The notes: generated by a model not told the origin, from the sequence alone. A stretch of 64,000 nt of DNA from Hylemonella gracilis str. Niagara R (GCF_000600295.1 NZ_JEMG01000001.1:588799-652798); one strand, 5' to 3'; shown: positions 15,926 to 25,224, counted from the first letter of the stretch. Program-made: numbers and translations.

Positions 15926-17341
15926 TCAGTAGCTCAGTTCCAGCACCGACACATGGCCCGCCGCCGCAGGCCAGACGCGGCCTGCCAGCCGTTCACCGTT
16001 GAACTCAGCCGTGATCGCGCGGTCGGCCGCGCTGTCCAGGCGCAAGCGTGAACTCGACACGCCCGCGCCTGCAGGCGGCACGCCGGGCGGCGGCGTCCTG
16101 CCATCGAAGCGCACGGTGTCGCGCCGGGCGTCGAAGTAACCGCGCGGGCGCGTGAAGATGACCAGGGCCTGGGCCTCTTTGTCGGCGGCGGCCGTCACGC
16201 GTTCGGGGCGCAGGTTGACGATGCCGCTGGAGCGGGGGAAGGGGCTACGGTAGATGTGGGTGGTCGCGTAACCCGTGGCCTTGAGCTCGAACTCATGGGC
16301 CACGCCCGCGCGAGGGTTGAACGGACCCCAGCGTCCGTCGGGTCCAGTCTTGTGCGTGTACACCGGCGCGCCCAGGCGTTGGCCGGTGGTCGCCTCGGTT
16401 TCGTAGATGGTCAGCTCAGCGCCCGCGAGCGGCAGGTTGTTCACATAGTCCCCACTGGCGGGGTCGTTGGGGTTCAGGCCCAGACCGGAGACGGTACCGC
16501 TCAATACCACCCGCGCCTCGGGAACGATGTCCGCCTCGGGCGCACGGCCGGTCAGGAACTGGAACGCCGCCGCGAACGCCGTGGGCGCGAACGAGGTTTC
16601 GCGATGGTCCAAGCCCGCGATGACCACGTTGCGCGCGCCTTTGAGTTCGGGGCCGTCGTAGCCCACGTTCGTCGGCGTGCCCTTGGCGCCGATCCAAACG
16701 CCGTCCGGTTGCGCGTACTTGTCGTTGTTGTCGCTGCGCACGGTCATCCAGCGCACCGGGCCGGTGACCTCATCGCCGGTGGCGTTCTTGGGCGCGTTCA
16801 GTCCAGTCAGAAAGGCGCCGGTGCCCGAGAACTCGCTGCCTTCGTTGTAGCCCTTGATGGCCCAGACCCCGTGGTTGGGCGTGCCGCCCAGGATGGCGTG
16901 CGAGACAGTGGCCGCACCGCCGCCGTTCTGGATGTAGTTGCGGATGGCGTAACCGCCGCGCGAGTTGCCCATCAGCACCACCTGCGAGGCACCCGTGGCG
17001 CGCAGCACCCGCTCGACTTCAGCCTTCAGGTAGGCCATGTGCTCGGCGGTGCCGCTGCGGCCCGGCTGCGCCTTGGTGTCGTTGTCACGCGCCAGCGGGT
17101 AAGGCAGCTCGATGACATGCAGGCGCTCGCGCGGCCAGCCATTGGATTCAAAGCGCCAGAGCGTGGTCAGCCACAGCGCGGCGCTGTCGCCGTTGCCGTG
17201 CACGAAGACGATGGGCGGGTAGGTCGCGGAAGAATCGGACATGGAAGATGAGTCGCTCGGCGCGGCGCAGCCGGCCAACAGGCTCAGGGCCGTGGTCAGC
17301 ATGAGGGCCGCGGCGGTCGCGGCACGGCGTGTGAACAGCAT
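15926..17341 (-). CDS. Lipoprotein alpha/beta-hydrolase (esterase/lipase) with a C-terminal beta-sandwich domain
   Basis: A 471-residue predicted lipoprotein: signal peptide with lipobox LAGC (Cys25), then a lipase-type hydrolase domain (about 40-270) with FVHGNGD as oxyanion region, nucleophile Ser127 in GNSRGG and a candidate histidine in GLDHRET. Residues about 275-365 form a domain resembling carboxypeptidase-regulatory or SdrD-type modules (LPLAGAELTIYE, TGPDGRWGPF), and the tail is also beta-rich. The modular layout suggests an exported esterase working on a polymeric or surface-bound substrate. It converges with the preceding LytTR gene (52-base gap). The substrate is unknown. Confidence 0.75.
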   Translation of the reverse strand: MLFTRRAATAAALMLTTALSLLAGCAAPSDSSSMSDSSATYPPIVFVHGNGDSAALWLTTLWRFESNGWPRERLHVIELPYPLARDNDTKAQPGRSGTAEHMAYLKAEVERVLRATGASQVVLMGNSRGGYAIRNYIQNGGGAATVSHAILGGTPNHGVWAIKGYNEGSEFSGTGAFLTGLNAPKNATGDEVTGPVRWMTVRSDNNDKYAQPDGVWIGAKGTPTNVGYDGPELKGARNVVIAGLDHRETSFAPTAFAAAFQFLTGRAPEADIVPEARVVLSGTVSGLGLNPNDPASGDYVNNLPLAGAELTIYETEATTGQRLGAPVYTHKTGPDGRWGPFNPRAGVAHEFELKATGYATTHIYRSPFPRSSGIVNLRPERVTAAADKEAQALVIFTRPRGYFDARRDTVRFDGRTPPPGVPPAGAGVSSSRLRLDSAADRAITAEFNGERLAGRVWPAAAGHVSVLELSY

Positions 17342-17497
17342 GGGACGCTCCTGGTAACGAGGCGGGTCCGCGATGGTAAGCGCCGCATTTGACCGCTGGA
17401 TGTCGCGCAGTGGACGAGTCTCATCAGGTGTTTGTCCCAGGTCCGCCTTGCGCCCGTTCGCGTTAGCAATTGGAATTGGCGGGACGCGAGGGGCCGC

Positions 17498-19936
17498 TCA
17501 GGCTCGCAGTGCCCTGAACACGCGCTCGGGCGTCGCAGGGGCATCGATGAGAACTGGGGCGTTCTTGCCTGAGCGGGCCGTGTCGCCGTCGGGTCGGGTG
17601 GTGGGTTGGCTCCGTGACGCATGCCGCCCCGCCGCGATCGCATCGCGTATCGCTTCCCACACGCTGACGGCGAGCATGAAGGGGGGTTCGCCCACGGCCT
17701 TGCTGCCGTGCACGTTGTCCTCGCGGTTGGCCTCGGGCCAGAAGTCCACGCGCCAACGTGGCGGCAAATCCCCTGTCGCGGGGATCTTGTACGTGCTGGG
17801 CGCATGTGTGGCGAGTTTCCCCTGGCCGTCCCACACCAGCTCCTCGCTGGTGAGCCAGCCCATGCCTTGGATGAAGCCGCCTTCCACCTGCCCCAGGTCA
17901 ATGGCCGGGTTGATGCTGCGGCCCACGTCGTGCAGGATGTCCACCGCCAGCACGCGTGTCTCGCCCGTGTGCGTGTCGATGGCGACCTCGCTGCACGCCG
18001 CGCCGTAAGCGAAGTAATAAAAGGGTCGGCCGGTCAGCGTGGTTTTGTCGTAGTGAATCTTGGGCGTGCGATAGAAACCATCGCTCCAGAGTTGGATGCG
18101 GTTGGCGTAAGCCGCCTTCACCACCTCACGGAAGTCGCGCATGGAGGGTTGGCCGTCTCGGCCTGGGCCCAAGACTTGGCCACCGACGAAACGGATTTCA
18201 CCCGCGCCGCAATGGTCCAGTCCGGCGACGAAGGCCGCCAGGTTGTCGCGCACGCTGCGCGCGGCGAACTGCGCGGCGCGGCCGTTGAGGTCGGTTCCGC
18301 TGGACGCCGCCGTGGCGCTGGCGTTGGGCACGCGCGCGGTGTCACTGGCCGAGAGTCGCACCCAGTCGTTCGGCACGCCCAGTTCGTCGGCCACGATCTG
18401 GCCAATCTTGGTGTGCAGGCCTTGGCCCATCTCGGTGCCGCCGTGGTTGACCAGCACGCTGCCATCGGCGTAGACATGTACCAGAGCGCCGGCCTGGTTG
18501 AAAAGCGTGGCGGTGAAGCTGATGCCGAACTTCACCGGCGTAAGGGCCAGGCCTTTCTTGATCACCGCATGCGTGCGGTTCCAGGCAGCGATCTCGGCGC
18601 GGCGCTCGCGGTAGCGTGCGGTCTTTTCAAGCTCGCCCATCAAGGGCTGCAAGATGTTGTCCTCCACGCGCATCTGGTAGTGCGTGGTGTCGCGGCGCTT
18701 CACGGGCTCGGCAGCGTTGCGCGGCGGGATGACTTCGTCGCTGTACAGATTGCGCAGCCGCACGTCCAGCGCATCCTGTCCGAGGTGGCGCGCGATGTCG
18801 CCCAGGATGGTTTCGATGGCGATCACGCCTTGTGGCCCGCCAAAGCCTCGGAAAGCCGTGTGGCTCTGCGTGTTTGTCTTGCAGCGGTAGCTGCGGATGC
18901 TCACGTCACTGAGGTAATAAGCGTTGTCGCTGTGAAAGATGGCGCGGTCGGCCACGGGGCCGGACAGGTCGGCGGAGAAGCCGCAGTTCACCAGCATGAT
19001 CAGCCGCAGCGCTGTGAGCCGGCCGGTGCCGTCGAAGCCAGCCTCGTAGTCGTAGGCGAAGGGATGGCGCTTGCCCGTGACCATGAAATCATCGTCGCGG
19101 TCCAGCCGCAGCTTCACCGGCGCGCCCGTCTTGCGCGACGCCAGCGCGGCCCAGACCGCCAGATGCCCGGCCTGCGTTTCCTTGCCGCCAAAGCCGCCGC
19201 CCATGCGGCGGCAGACCACCTGCACATCGTGCCCGTCGAGGCCCAGCGCGTGCGCCACCCAGTGCTGCACTTCGCCCGGATGCTGGCTGCTGCTGTGGAT
19301 CAGCCATTGCCTGTGGCCGCGCTCGCCTTCTTGCGGCTGGGCGTAGGCGATCTGGCCTTCGAGGTAGAAATGCTCCTGGCCACCGACCTCGAAGCTGCCG
19401 CTCAGGCGGTGCTCGGCCAGGGCCAGGGCCTCGTCGGGTGCGCCGCGCTGCACGGTCACCGGTGGCAGCACATAACTTTGATTCGCGTGCGCGGTGCGCG
19501 CGTCCAGCACGGCGGGCAGGGCGTCGATGTCCTTGGCCAATTGCCGCTGCAGGGCGCACGCAGCGCGGCGCGCCTGCATCACGGTGCGGGCCACCACCAG
19601 ACCCACAACCTGGCCAACGTGTTGCACGGTGTCGATGGCGAAAATCGGTTCGTCGTGCGCAGGCGTCGCGAGGTATCGGTCGCCGGGGATGTCCGCCGCC
19701 AGCACCACGTCGACCACGCCGGGCATGGCCAACGCGAGCTGGGCGTCGATGCCGTGCAGACGCCCATGCGCGATGGGCGACAGGATGGGCGCCGCGTGCA
19801 GCGTGCCGCGCAGTTCGGGCAGGTCGTCGATGTAGGGCGCCAGACCTTGCACCTGCAGGCGCGCGCTTTCGTGGGGCAAGGACTGGCCGCTGGCGTTGGC
19901 CCTGAGTGGAAGATTCGCGGTGTCGTTGGCACTCAT
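17498..19936 (-). CDS. xdhB: Xanthine dehydrogenase, molybdopterin-binding subunit
   Basis: Large subunit that oxidises hypoxanthine to xanthine and xanthine to urate, with electrons passing to the XdhA iron-sulfur and FAD centres. The 812 residues show GGFGGKE and FRGFGGPQG in the cofactor-binding regions and the catalytic glutamate in GSKAVGEPPFMLA near the C-terminus, the xanthine dehydrogenase signature. Its ATG overlaps the xdhA stop by four bases (19933-19936), so the subunits are coupled. The C-terminal 50 residues (from about 765) are a little longer and more polar than in common XdhB proteins. Confidence 0.96.
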   Translation of the reverse strand: MSANDTANLPLRANASGQSLPHESARLQVQGLAPYIDDLPELRGTLHAAPILSPIAHGRLHGIDAQLALAMPGVVDVVLAADIPGDRYLATPAHDEPIFAIDTVQHVGQVVGLVVARTVMQARRAACALQRQLAKDIDALPAVLDARTAHANQSYVLPPVTVQRGAPDEALALAEHRLSGSFEVGGQEHFYLEGQIAYAQPQEGERGHRQWLIHSSSQHPGEVQHWVAHALGLDGHDVQVVCRRMGGGFGGKETQAGHLAVWAALASRKTGAPVKLRLDRDDDFMVTGKRHPFAYDYEAGFDGTGRLTALRLIMLVNCGFSADLSGPVADRAIFHSDNAYYLSDVSIRSYRCKTNTQSHTAFRGFGGPQGVIAIETILGDIARHLGQDALDVRLRNLYSDEVIPPRNAAEPVKRRDTTHYQMRVEDNILQPLMGELEKTARYRERRAEIAAWNRTHAVIKKGLALTPVKFGISFTATLFNQAGALVHVYADGSVLVNHGGTEMGQGLHTKIGQIVADELGVPNDWVRLSASDTARVPNASATAASSGTDLNGRAAQFAARSVRDNLAAFVAGLDHCGAGEIRFVGGQVLGPGRDGQPSMRDFREVVKAAYANRIQLWSDGFYRTPKIHYDKTTLTGRPFYYFAYGAACSEVAIDTHTGETRVLAVDILHDVGRSINPAIDLGQVEGGFIQGMGWLTSEELVWDGQGKLATHAPSTYKIPATGDLPPRWRVDFWPEANREDNVHGSKAVGEPPFMLAVSVWEAIRDAIAAGRHASRSQPTTRPDGDTARSGKNAPVLIDAPATPERVFRALRA

Positions 19937-21441
19937 GACAGATCCTCCAGGCGCACAGGCTCGTCACCCTCGAGTTCTTCCCAGTAGCGCAAAGGCAGTT
20001 GCGTCAGCAGACCGCGCCGGTAATCGGCGCTGGCGCGCATATCGGTAATGGGCGCGAACTCCCGGGCCAGCACCTTGGAGGCTTGTTCCAGGCTGGCCCG
20101 CGTCCAGGGGCGGCCTTCCAGGGCGGCTTCCGTCTGGAAAGCGCGCGCGGGTGTTGCCGCCACTCCGCCCGCGCCAATGCGGGCCTGTGTGATGAGGCCG
20201 TTCTGCACTTGCAGGTTCAGGGCCAGGCAGACGGCGGAAATGTCGTCGTCTTGGCGTTTCGACACTTTGTAGACCCTGAGCTTCTCGGTGTTGAGGGGCA
20301 AAGGCACCTTGATCCAGGCCAGCAATTCGTCGGCCGCGAGTTGGTTTTTGCGGTAGCCGGTGTAAAAGCTCTCCAGCGGCAGTTCGCGGGACACGATGTG
20401 GCCCTTGCGCGCAGCCATCAGAACGACGCTGGCGCCCAGAGAGATCAGCAGGGGCATGGAGTCGCCGATGGGCGAGCCGTTGGCGACGTTGCCGCCCAGG
20501 GTGCCCGAGTTGCGCACGGGCAGGCCGGCGAAACGCTCGGCGAACTTGCGCAGTTGCGGCCGGTCGGCCTCCAGCGCGGCGTAGGCGTCCTGCAGCGGCA
20601 CGGCCGCGCCGATGGCGATGTGCTGGGGATAACGCTCGATGCGCCGCAGCTCGGCGGCGCGTGTCACGTCCAGAACCTGGTCGAACTGCCGGTACTGCTT
20701 CGTCACCCACAAGCCCACGTCCGTCGTGCCCGCGACGATCTGCGCCTGGGGAAACGCGGCGCGCGCGGCCAGCAACTCGGCCAGCGTGGCGGGGGCGAGG
20801 TAGCTCGGATTCGTTTCAGGCGTCAAGGTGCGCAACTGCCGCAACACCGCCGCTTCGTCCACCTGCACGCGCGGCAAGTCGGCCATGTGCTGCGCCGCAT
20901 CGAGGATGGGGCGGTAGCCCGTGCAGCGACAGAGGTTGCCCGACAGATCAGCCTGGGCGGTCGAGCGATCCATCGCCTTGCCCTTGAGCACCTTGCCTTG
21001 GTACATGCCGAACAGGCTCATCACGAAACCCGGCGTGCAGAAACCGCACTGGCTGCCATGGCAGTCCACCATGGCCTGCTGGCAGGGGTGCAAGGCGGGA
21101 CGCTCCTGCCCAGGTGCCGGAGTGGCGTTGAGGTGCGACGGACCCGTGGTCGCAACCGGCACCATGCCGGTCGTCAAATCGTCGGCGGTCCAGACCGCTT
21201 GGCCTTGCACCGAATGCGCCAGGCGAATGCAGCTGTTGATGGCACGGTAGCGCAGCTTGCCGTTTTCGGCCTCACCCAGCACCACGGTGCAGGCCCCGCA
21301 GTCGCCTTCGCCGCAGCCTTCCTTGACGGCTGTGCACTGCAGGTCCTCGCGCAGGACTTCCAGCAAGGTGCGGCTAGGGGGTATGTCGCCCAGGCGGACG
21401 ATCTCGCCGCGATGGACGAACTGCAAAACGGGATGTTTCAT
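19933..21441 (-). CDS. xdhA: Xanthine dehydrogenase, iron-sulfur/FAD subunit
   Basis: A 502-residue subunit with a plant-type [2Fe-2S] domain (CGEGDCGACTVVLG), a second all-helical [2Fe-2S] domain (CGFCTPGF and CRCTGYRP) and an FAD-binding domain (IVAGTTDVGLW; NSGTLGGNVANGSPIGD). It feeds electrons from XdhB to NAD+. The start is the ATG at 21441 (MKHPVLQFVHRGE), which fits the family N-terminus but has no ribosome site; an in-frame ATG at 21471 preceded by GGAAGG would add ten residues. A strong sigma-54-type promoter match ends only a few bases before 21441, so the transcript may be almost leaderless. Confidence 0.95.
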   Translation of the reverse strand: MKHPVLQFVHRGEIVRLGDIPPSRTLLEVLREDLQCTAVKEGCGEGDCGACTVVLGEAENGKLRYRAINSCIRLAHSVQGQAVWTADDLTTGMVPVATTGPSHLNATPAPGQERPALHPCQQAMVDCHGSQCGFCTPGFVMSLFGMYQGKVLKGKAMDRSTAQADLSGNLCRCTGYRPILDAAQHMADLPRVQVDEAAVLRQLRTLTPETNPSYLAPATLAELLAARAAFPQAQIVAGTTDVGLWVTKQYRQFDQVLDVTRAAELRRIERYPQHIAIGAAVPLQDAYAALEADRPQLRKFAERFAGLPVRNSGTLGGNVANGSPIGDSMPLLISLGASVVLMAARKGHIVSRELPLESFYTGYRKNQLAADELLAWIKVPLPLNTEKLRVYKVSKRQDDDISAVCLALNLQVQNGLITQARIGAGGVAATPARAFQTEAALEGRPWTRASLEQASKVLAREFAPITDMRASADYRRGLLTQLPLRYWEELEGDEPVRLEDLS

Positions 21442-21454
21442 GGCGGGCGAGCGA

Positions 21455-21470
21455 TGCAAGCCTCGTACCA
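21455..21470 (-). promoter_or_regulatory. Sigma-54-type promoter match for xdhAB
   Basis: Read on the minus strand the sequence is TGGTACGAGGCTTGCA. Against the sigma-54 (-24/-12) consensus TGGCAC-N5-TTGCW it differs only at position 4, with the essential GG and GC correctly spaced. Transcription would begin near 21444, three or so bases before the xdhA ATG. That geometry is unusual and is the main reason for caution. Confidence 0.5.
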
Positions 21471-21527
21471 TACCAGCCTTCCCGGGCCTTGCGTGGCGCG
21501 CCGCTGTCCTTCTGTGGGGGTCTGAAT

Positions 21528-21543
21528 TGGCACAGTTATCGCT
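21528..21543 (+). promoter_or_regulatory. Sigma-54-type promoter match for the purine ABC importer
   Basis: The sequence TGGCACAGTTATCGCT matches the sigma-54 consensus TGGCAC-N5-TTGCW with a single difference (TC for TT before the -12 GC), with GG and GC 12 bases apart. Transcription would start near 21554. That excludes the ATG at 21551 and favours the ATG at 21572 for the ATPase gene. Nitrogen-responsive control of purine uptake would make sense, but no activator gene is adjacent. Confidence 0.5.
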
Positions 21544-21571
21544 TAAGCTAATGCCTCTTTTGCACGACGCC

Positions 21572-23125
21572 ATGCCCCTGCCGCCACCGCCCCGCCTTGA
21601 ACTCTTAGGCATCACCAAGCGCTACCCGGCCGTGGTGGCCAACGACGGCGTTTCGCTGACCGTGCAGCCCGGTGAAATCCATGCCCTGCTGGGCGAGAAC
21701 GGCGCGGGCAAGTCCACGCTGATGAAGATCGTCTATGGCGCGGTGCAGGCCGACGAGGGCGAGGTCCGCTACAACGGCCAGCCGGTGCGCATCCGCAATC
21801 CGCAGGAGGCGCGCGCCCTGGGCATCAGCATGGTGTTCCAGCACTTCAGCCTGTTCGACACGCTGAGCGTGGCGGAAAACGTGTGGATCGGCCTGGACCA
21901 GCGCCAAACCTTGGCCGAGGTGACGGCCCGTATCCGCGAGAAGGCGGCCGAATATGGGCTCGAGATCGACCCGCAGCGCCCGGTGCACACACTCTCGGTG
22001 GGCGAGATGCAGCGGGTGGAGATCATCCGAGCGCTGCTGGGCGAACCGCAGCTGCTGATCCTGGACGAGCCGACTTCGGTACTGACGCCCCAGGCGGTGG
22101 AGCGGCTCTTTGTCGTGTTGCGCCAGCTCTCGGCGCAGGGTTGCAGCATCCTCTACATCAGCCACAAGCTGCACGAAATTCGCGCCCTGTGCACCGCCTG
22201 CACGGTGCTGCGCGGGGGCAAGGTCACGGGCGTGTGTGATCCTCGTCAAGAGAGCAATGCCTCGCTGAGTCGCATGATGATCGGCGCGGAGCCGCCCGCA
22301 CTCGAACATAAAGCGCGCGCTGCGGGCGATGTGGTGCTGCGCGTGCAGGGCCTGAGTCTGCCGCGCGAAGACCAATTCGGTGTTGACCTGGACGGCGTGG
22401 GTTTCGAGCTGCGCGCGGGCGAAGTGCTGGGCATCGCGGGTGTGTCGGGCAACGGACAAAAGGAACTGCTGTACGCGCTGTCGGGCGAAGACCGCCGCGC
22501 CGTGCCGCACGCCATTCAAATCTTTGGCCACGCCGCGGGAGCCTTGGGGCCCGACCGGCGGCGCGCGCTGGGCTTGCATTTCGTGCCCGAAGAACGCTTG
22601 GGACGCGGCGCGGTACCCGTGCTCAGCTTGGCGGACAACCTGCCGCTCACCCGTCGCGAACACGTCAAAGGGGGGTGGTTGCGCCATGGCGCGTTGCGCG
22701 CTCAGGCCGCCTCGGTGATCGCGCGCTTCAAGGTGAAGGCGGGCGGGCCGCATGGCGGAGCGGGGGCTGCCGCCAAGTCCTTGTCGGGCGGCAATTTGCA
22801 GAAATTCATTGTCGGGCGCGAGATCGACGCGGCTCCGAAGCTGCTCATCGTGTCGCAACCGACTTGGGGCGTGGACGTGGGCGCGGCGGCGCAGATCCGT
22901 GCCGAGCTGCTGGCCTTGCGCGACGCGGGTTGCGCGGTCTTGGTCGTCAGCGAGGAATTGGACGAGCTGTTCGAGATTTGCGACCGCCTGGTCGTCATCG
23001 CGCAAGGCCGCCTGAGCCCCAGCCTGCCGACCGCGCAGGCCACGCCGGAGCAGATCGGTGAATGGATGTCGGGGCTGTGGCCGAAGTCGGTCGGCCAGGA
23101 AAAGGAAAAACATGGTTCGGTGTGA
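21572..23125 (+). CDS. BMP-type nucleoside/purine ABC importer, duplicated ATPase
   Basis: A 517-residue ATPase with two fused nucleotide-binding domains, as in sugar and nucleoside (RbsA/NupO-like) importers. The first has Walker A GENGAGKST, signature LSVGEMQRVEI and Walker B LLILDEPTS; the second has a degenerate P-loop (GVSGNGQKE) and signature LSGGNLQKFIVGREI. It is first in an operon with two permeases and lies head-to-head with xdhAB. With the BMP-family binding protein at 25359 it should import purines or nucleosides. An ATG at 21551 is the alternative start. Confidence 0.92.
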   Translation: MPLPPPPRLELLGITKRYPAVVANDGVSLTVQPGEIHALLGENGAGKSTLMKIVYGAVQADEGEVRYNGQPVRIRNPQEARALGISMVFQHFSLFDTLSVAENVWIGLDQRQTLAEVTARIREKAAEYGLEIDPQRPVHTLSVGEMQRVEIIRALLGEPQLLILDEPTSVLTPQAVERLFVVLRQLSAQGCSILYISHKLHEIRALCTACTVLRGGKVTGVCDPRQESNASLSRMMIGAEPPALEHKARAAGDVVLRVQGLSLPREDQFGVDLDGVGFELRAGEVLGIAGVSGNGQKELLYALSGEDRRAVPHAIQIFGHAAGALGPDRRRALGLHFVPEERLGRGAVPVLSLADNLPLTRREHVKGGWLRHGALRAQAASVIARFKVKAGGPHGGAGAAAKSLSGGNLQKFIVGREIDAAPKLLIVSQPTWGVDVGAAAQIRAELLALRDAGCAVLVVSEELDELFEICDRLVVIAQGRLSPSLPTAQATPEQIGEWMSGLWPKSVGQEKEKHGSV

Positions 23126-23146
23126 TCCCCGCAACGAGGTCGGCGC

Positions 23147-24307
23147 ATGCTGAGGCTCGAACCCCGTCCCCAGCCTTCCCAGTGGATGGCCTGGGTTTCG
23201 CCCCTGTTGGCCTTGGTTCTGACCGTGCTGTTGGCCAGCCTGCTCTTCATCGCACTCGACAAGGACCCGCTGGCTGGCTTGGCGGTGTTTTTCGTCGAGC
23301 CGCTGCGCGGCCTGCGGCCGATTTCTGAGTTGCTGCTCAAGGCCACGCCCCTGATGCTCTGCGCCCTGGGCCTGGCCGCCTGCTACCGGGCCAACATCTG
23401 GAACATTGGTGCCGAGGGGCAGTTCCTGCTGGGCACCATCACGGGTGGCGGCGTGGCGCTCTGGTTGACCATGCACAACCTGGACAGCCAAACCCTGATG
23501 CCCTTCCAGTCGCCCGAACCGCTGGGGCCGCGTGGCTTGTACGCGCCGGTGGTGCTGCTGGCGGGTGCCCTGGGCGGCGCGCTTTGGGCGGCCATCGTCG
23601 CCTGGTTGCGCGACAAGTTCAACGCCAATGAAATCCTGGTCAGCCTGATGCTCGTCTACGTGGCGCAGCAACTGCTGAACTACCTGGTCTTCGGTCCCTG
23701 GAAGGACCCGCAAGGCTACAACTTCCCGCAGACCAAGACCTTCGACATCTCGACCTGGATGCCCGTGCTGCTGCCCCCCACGCGCCTGCACTGGGGCATC
23801 GTCGTGGCGTTGGTGGCCGTGGTCGGGTTTTGGCTTTTCCTGTCCAAGTCCTGGCGCGGCTACCAGTTGCAGGTGGGTGGCTTGGCCCCCGCCGCGGCGC
23901 GCTACGCGGGTTTTTCCAGCCGCGGCACCTTGTGGACGGCCCTGCTGCTGTCCGGCGCCATGGCTGGCCTGGCTGGCGCCATGGAGGTTGCGGGGCCGGT
24001 GCGGCAGTTGACGCCGCACCTGTCCACGGGCTACGGTTTCGCGGCCATCATCGCCTGTTTCGTCGGGCGGCTGCACCCGGTGGGCATCGTGTTCTCCAGC
24101 TTGCTGCTGTCCATGCTGCTGATCGGCGGTGAGCTCTCGCAGTCGCGCCTGGGCCTGCCCAATGCGCTGACCAGCGTGTTCCAAGGTGCACTGCTCTTCC
24201 TGCTGCTGGCCTGCGACACCTTGATCAATTACCGCGTGCGCTGGTCCGTGCGTCGAGGGGGGGCGAAGAAAGAGGCGAATCACGAACCGCGCGGAGCACA
24301 GGCATGA
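23147..24307 (+). CDS. BMP-type nucleoside/purine ABC importer, permease 1
   Basis: A 386-residue inner-membrane permease of the branched-chain/sugar type (BPD_transp_2), with roughly eight to ten helices and the typical segment CYRANIWNIGAEGQFLLG near residue 85. It is the larger of the two permeases in NupP/NupQ-like systems. It starts 21 bases after the ATPase gene and ends with a four-base overlap into the second permease, as expected for a heterodimeric channel. Substrate is assigned by context with xdhAB and deaminases. Confidence 0.92.
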   Translation: MLRLEPRPQPSQWMAWVSPLLALVLTVLLASLLFIALDKDPLAGLAVFFVEPLRGLRPISELLLKATPLMLCALGLAACYRANIWNIGAEGQFLLGTITGGGVALWLTMHNLDSQTLMPFQSPEPLGPRGLYAPVVLLAGALGGALWAAIVAWLRDKFNANEILVSLMLVYVAQQLLNYLVFGPWKDPQGYNFPQTKTFDISTWMPVLLPPTRLHWGIVVALVAVVGFWLFLSKSWRGYQLQVGGLAPAAARYAGFSSRGTLWTALLLSGAMAGLAGAMEVAGPVRQLTPHLSTGYGFAAIIACFVGRLHPVGIVFSSLLLSMLLIGGELSQSRLGLPNALTSVFQGALLFLLLACDTLINYRVRWSVRRGGAKKEANHEPRGAQA

Positions 24308-25224
24308 ACGAAACCGCATTGCTGATCGCAGCCGCCCTGGCATCGGGTACGCCCCTGGTGCTGGCGGGTCTGGGCCTGCTGCTGAATGAGAAAGCGGGTG
24401 TGCTCAACCTGGGCGCTGAAGGCATGATGTTGGTGGCCGCCATCGCCGGTTTCGCGGCCGCCTTTCACACCGGTGAGGCGGCCATGGGTTTCGTGGCAGG
24501 CGCGGCGGCAGGCGCAGGCATGGCGGCGGTGTTCGGTTTGTTGGTGATCTGGCTCAACACCAACCAGTACGCCACGGGGCTGGCGCTCAGCCTGTTCGGC
24601 ACCGGCTTTTCCGCCTTCGTGGGTGTGAGCATGGTGGGCAAAAAATTGTCTGACCCGACGCCGAACGCGGTACCGCTGTTGGCGGACATTCCCTTTGTTG
24701 GCCCGGCCTTTTTCCAACTGCATCCCATGGTCTACGCGGCGATGGCGCTGGCAGCCGGGATGGCCTGGTTCCTCTACCGCAGTCGCACAGGCCTGGTGCT
24801 GCGTGCGGTGGGTGAATCGCCCGCCGCAGCGCATGCCCTGGGTTACCCGGTGCGGCGCATCCGTTTCGCGGCGGTATTGGTGGGGGGGGCGCTCTGCGGC
24901 CTGGCCGGGGCTTTTCTGTCGGTCATCTACGCACCGCTCTGGGTGCAGGGCTTGGTGGCGGGGCGGGGCTGGATCGCGCTGGCGCTGACCGCCTTTGCAA
25001 CCTGGCGGCCGGCCCGCGTGCTGCTGGGGGCCTACCTCTTCGGTGGCGTGACCATGATGCAGTTCGCGCTGCAGAGCGCGGGGGTGCAGATCCCCAGTCA
25101 GTTGCTGGCCATGCTGCCCTATCTGGCCACCATCGTCGTGCTGGTGCTGATTTCGCGCAACCCGGTCTGGATACGCGTCAACATGCCCGCTTCCCTGGGC
25201 AAGCCCTTCCACCCGGGGGGATGA
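24304..25224 (+). CDS. BMP-type nucleoside/purine ABC importer, permease 2
   Basis: A 306-residue permease, the shorter NupQ-like partner, with about eight helices and the characteristic LLNEKAGVLNLGAEGMMLVAA-type motif at residues 27-46. Its ATG overlaps the stop of permease 1. A 134-base gap then separates it from the binding-protein gene, whose expression may thus be set separately. Confidence 0.92.
   Translation: MNETALLIAAALASGTPLVLAGLGLLLNEKAGVLNLGAEGMMLVAAIAGFAAAFHTGEAAMGFVAGAAAGAGMAAVFGLLVIWLNTNQYATGLALSLFGTGFSAFVGVSMVGKKLSDPTPNAVPLLADIPFVGPAFFQLHPMVYAAMALAAGMAWFLYRSRTGLVLRAVGESPAAAHALGYPVRRIRFAAVLVGGALCGLAGAFLSVIYAPLWVQGLVAGRGWIALALTAFATWRPARVLLGAYLFGGVTMMQFALQSAGVQIPSQLLAMLPYLATIVVLVLISRNPVWIRVNMPASLGKPFHPGG

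Noticed and set aside
17621..19987. A 788-codon open frame on the plus strand opposite xdhB
   Set aside because: It is the antisense shadow of a high-GC gene; the xdhB frame carries all catalytic motifs.
21551..21553. ATG at 21551 as the start of the importer ATPase
   Set aside because: It lies at or before the transcription start predicted from the sigma-54 match and has no ribosome site; 21572 gives a normal N-terminus. Kept as an alternative only.
21605..24343. A 912-codon open frame on the minus strand opposite the importer genes
   Set aside because: The encoded residues are biased to Arg, His, Gln and Ala with no family match, while the plus strand encodes a clear ATPase and permease.
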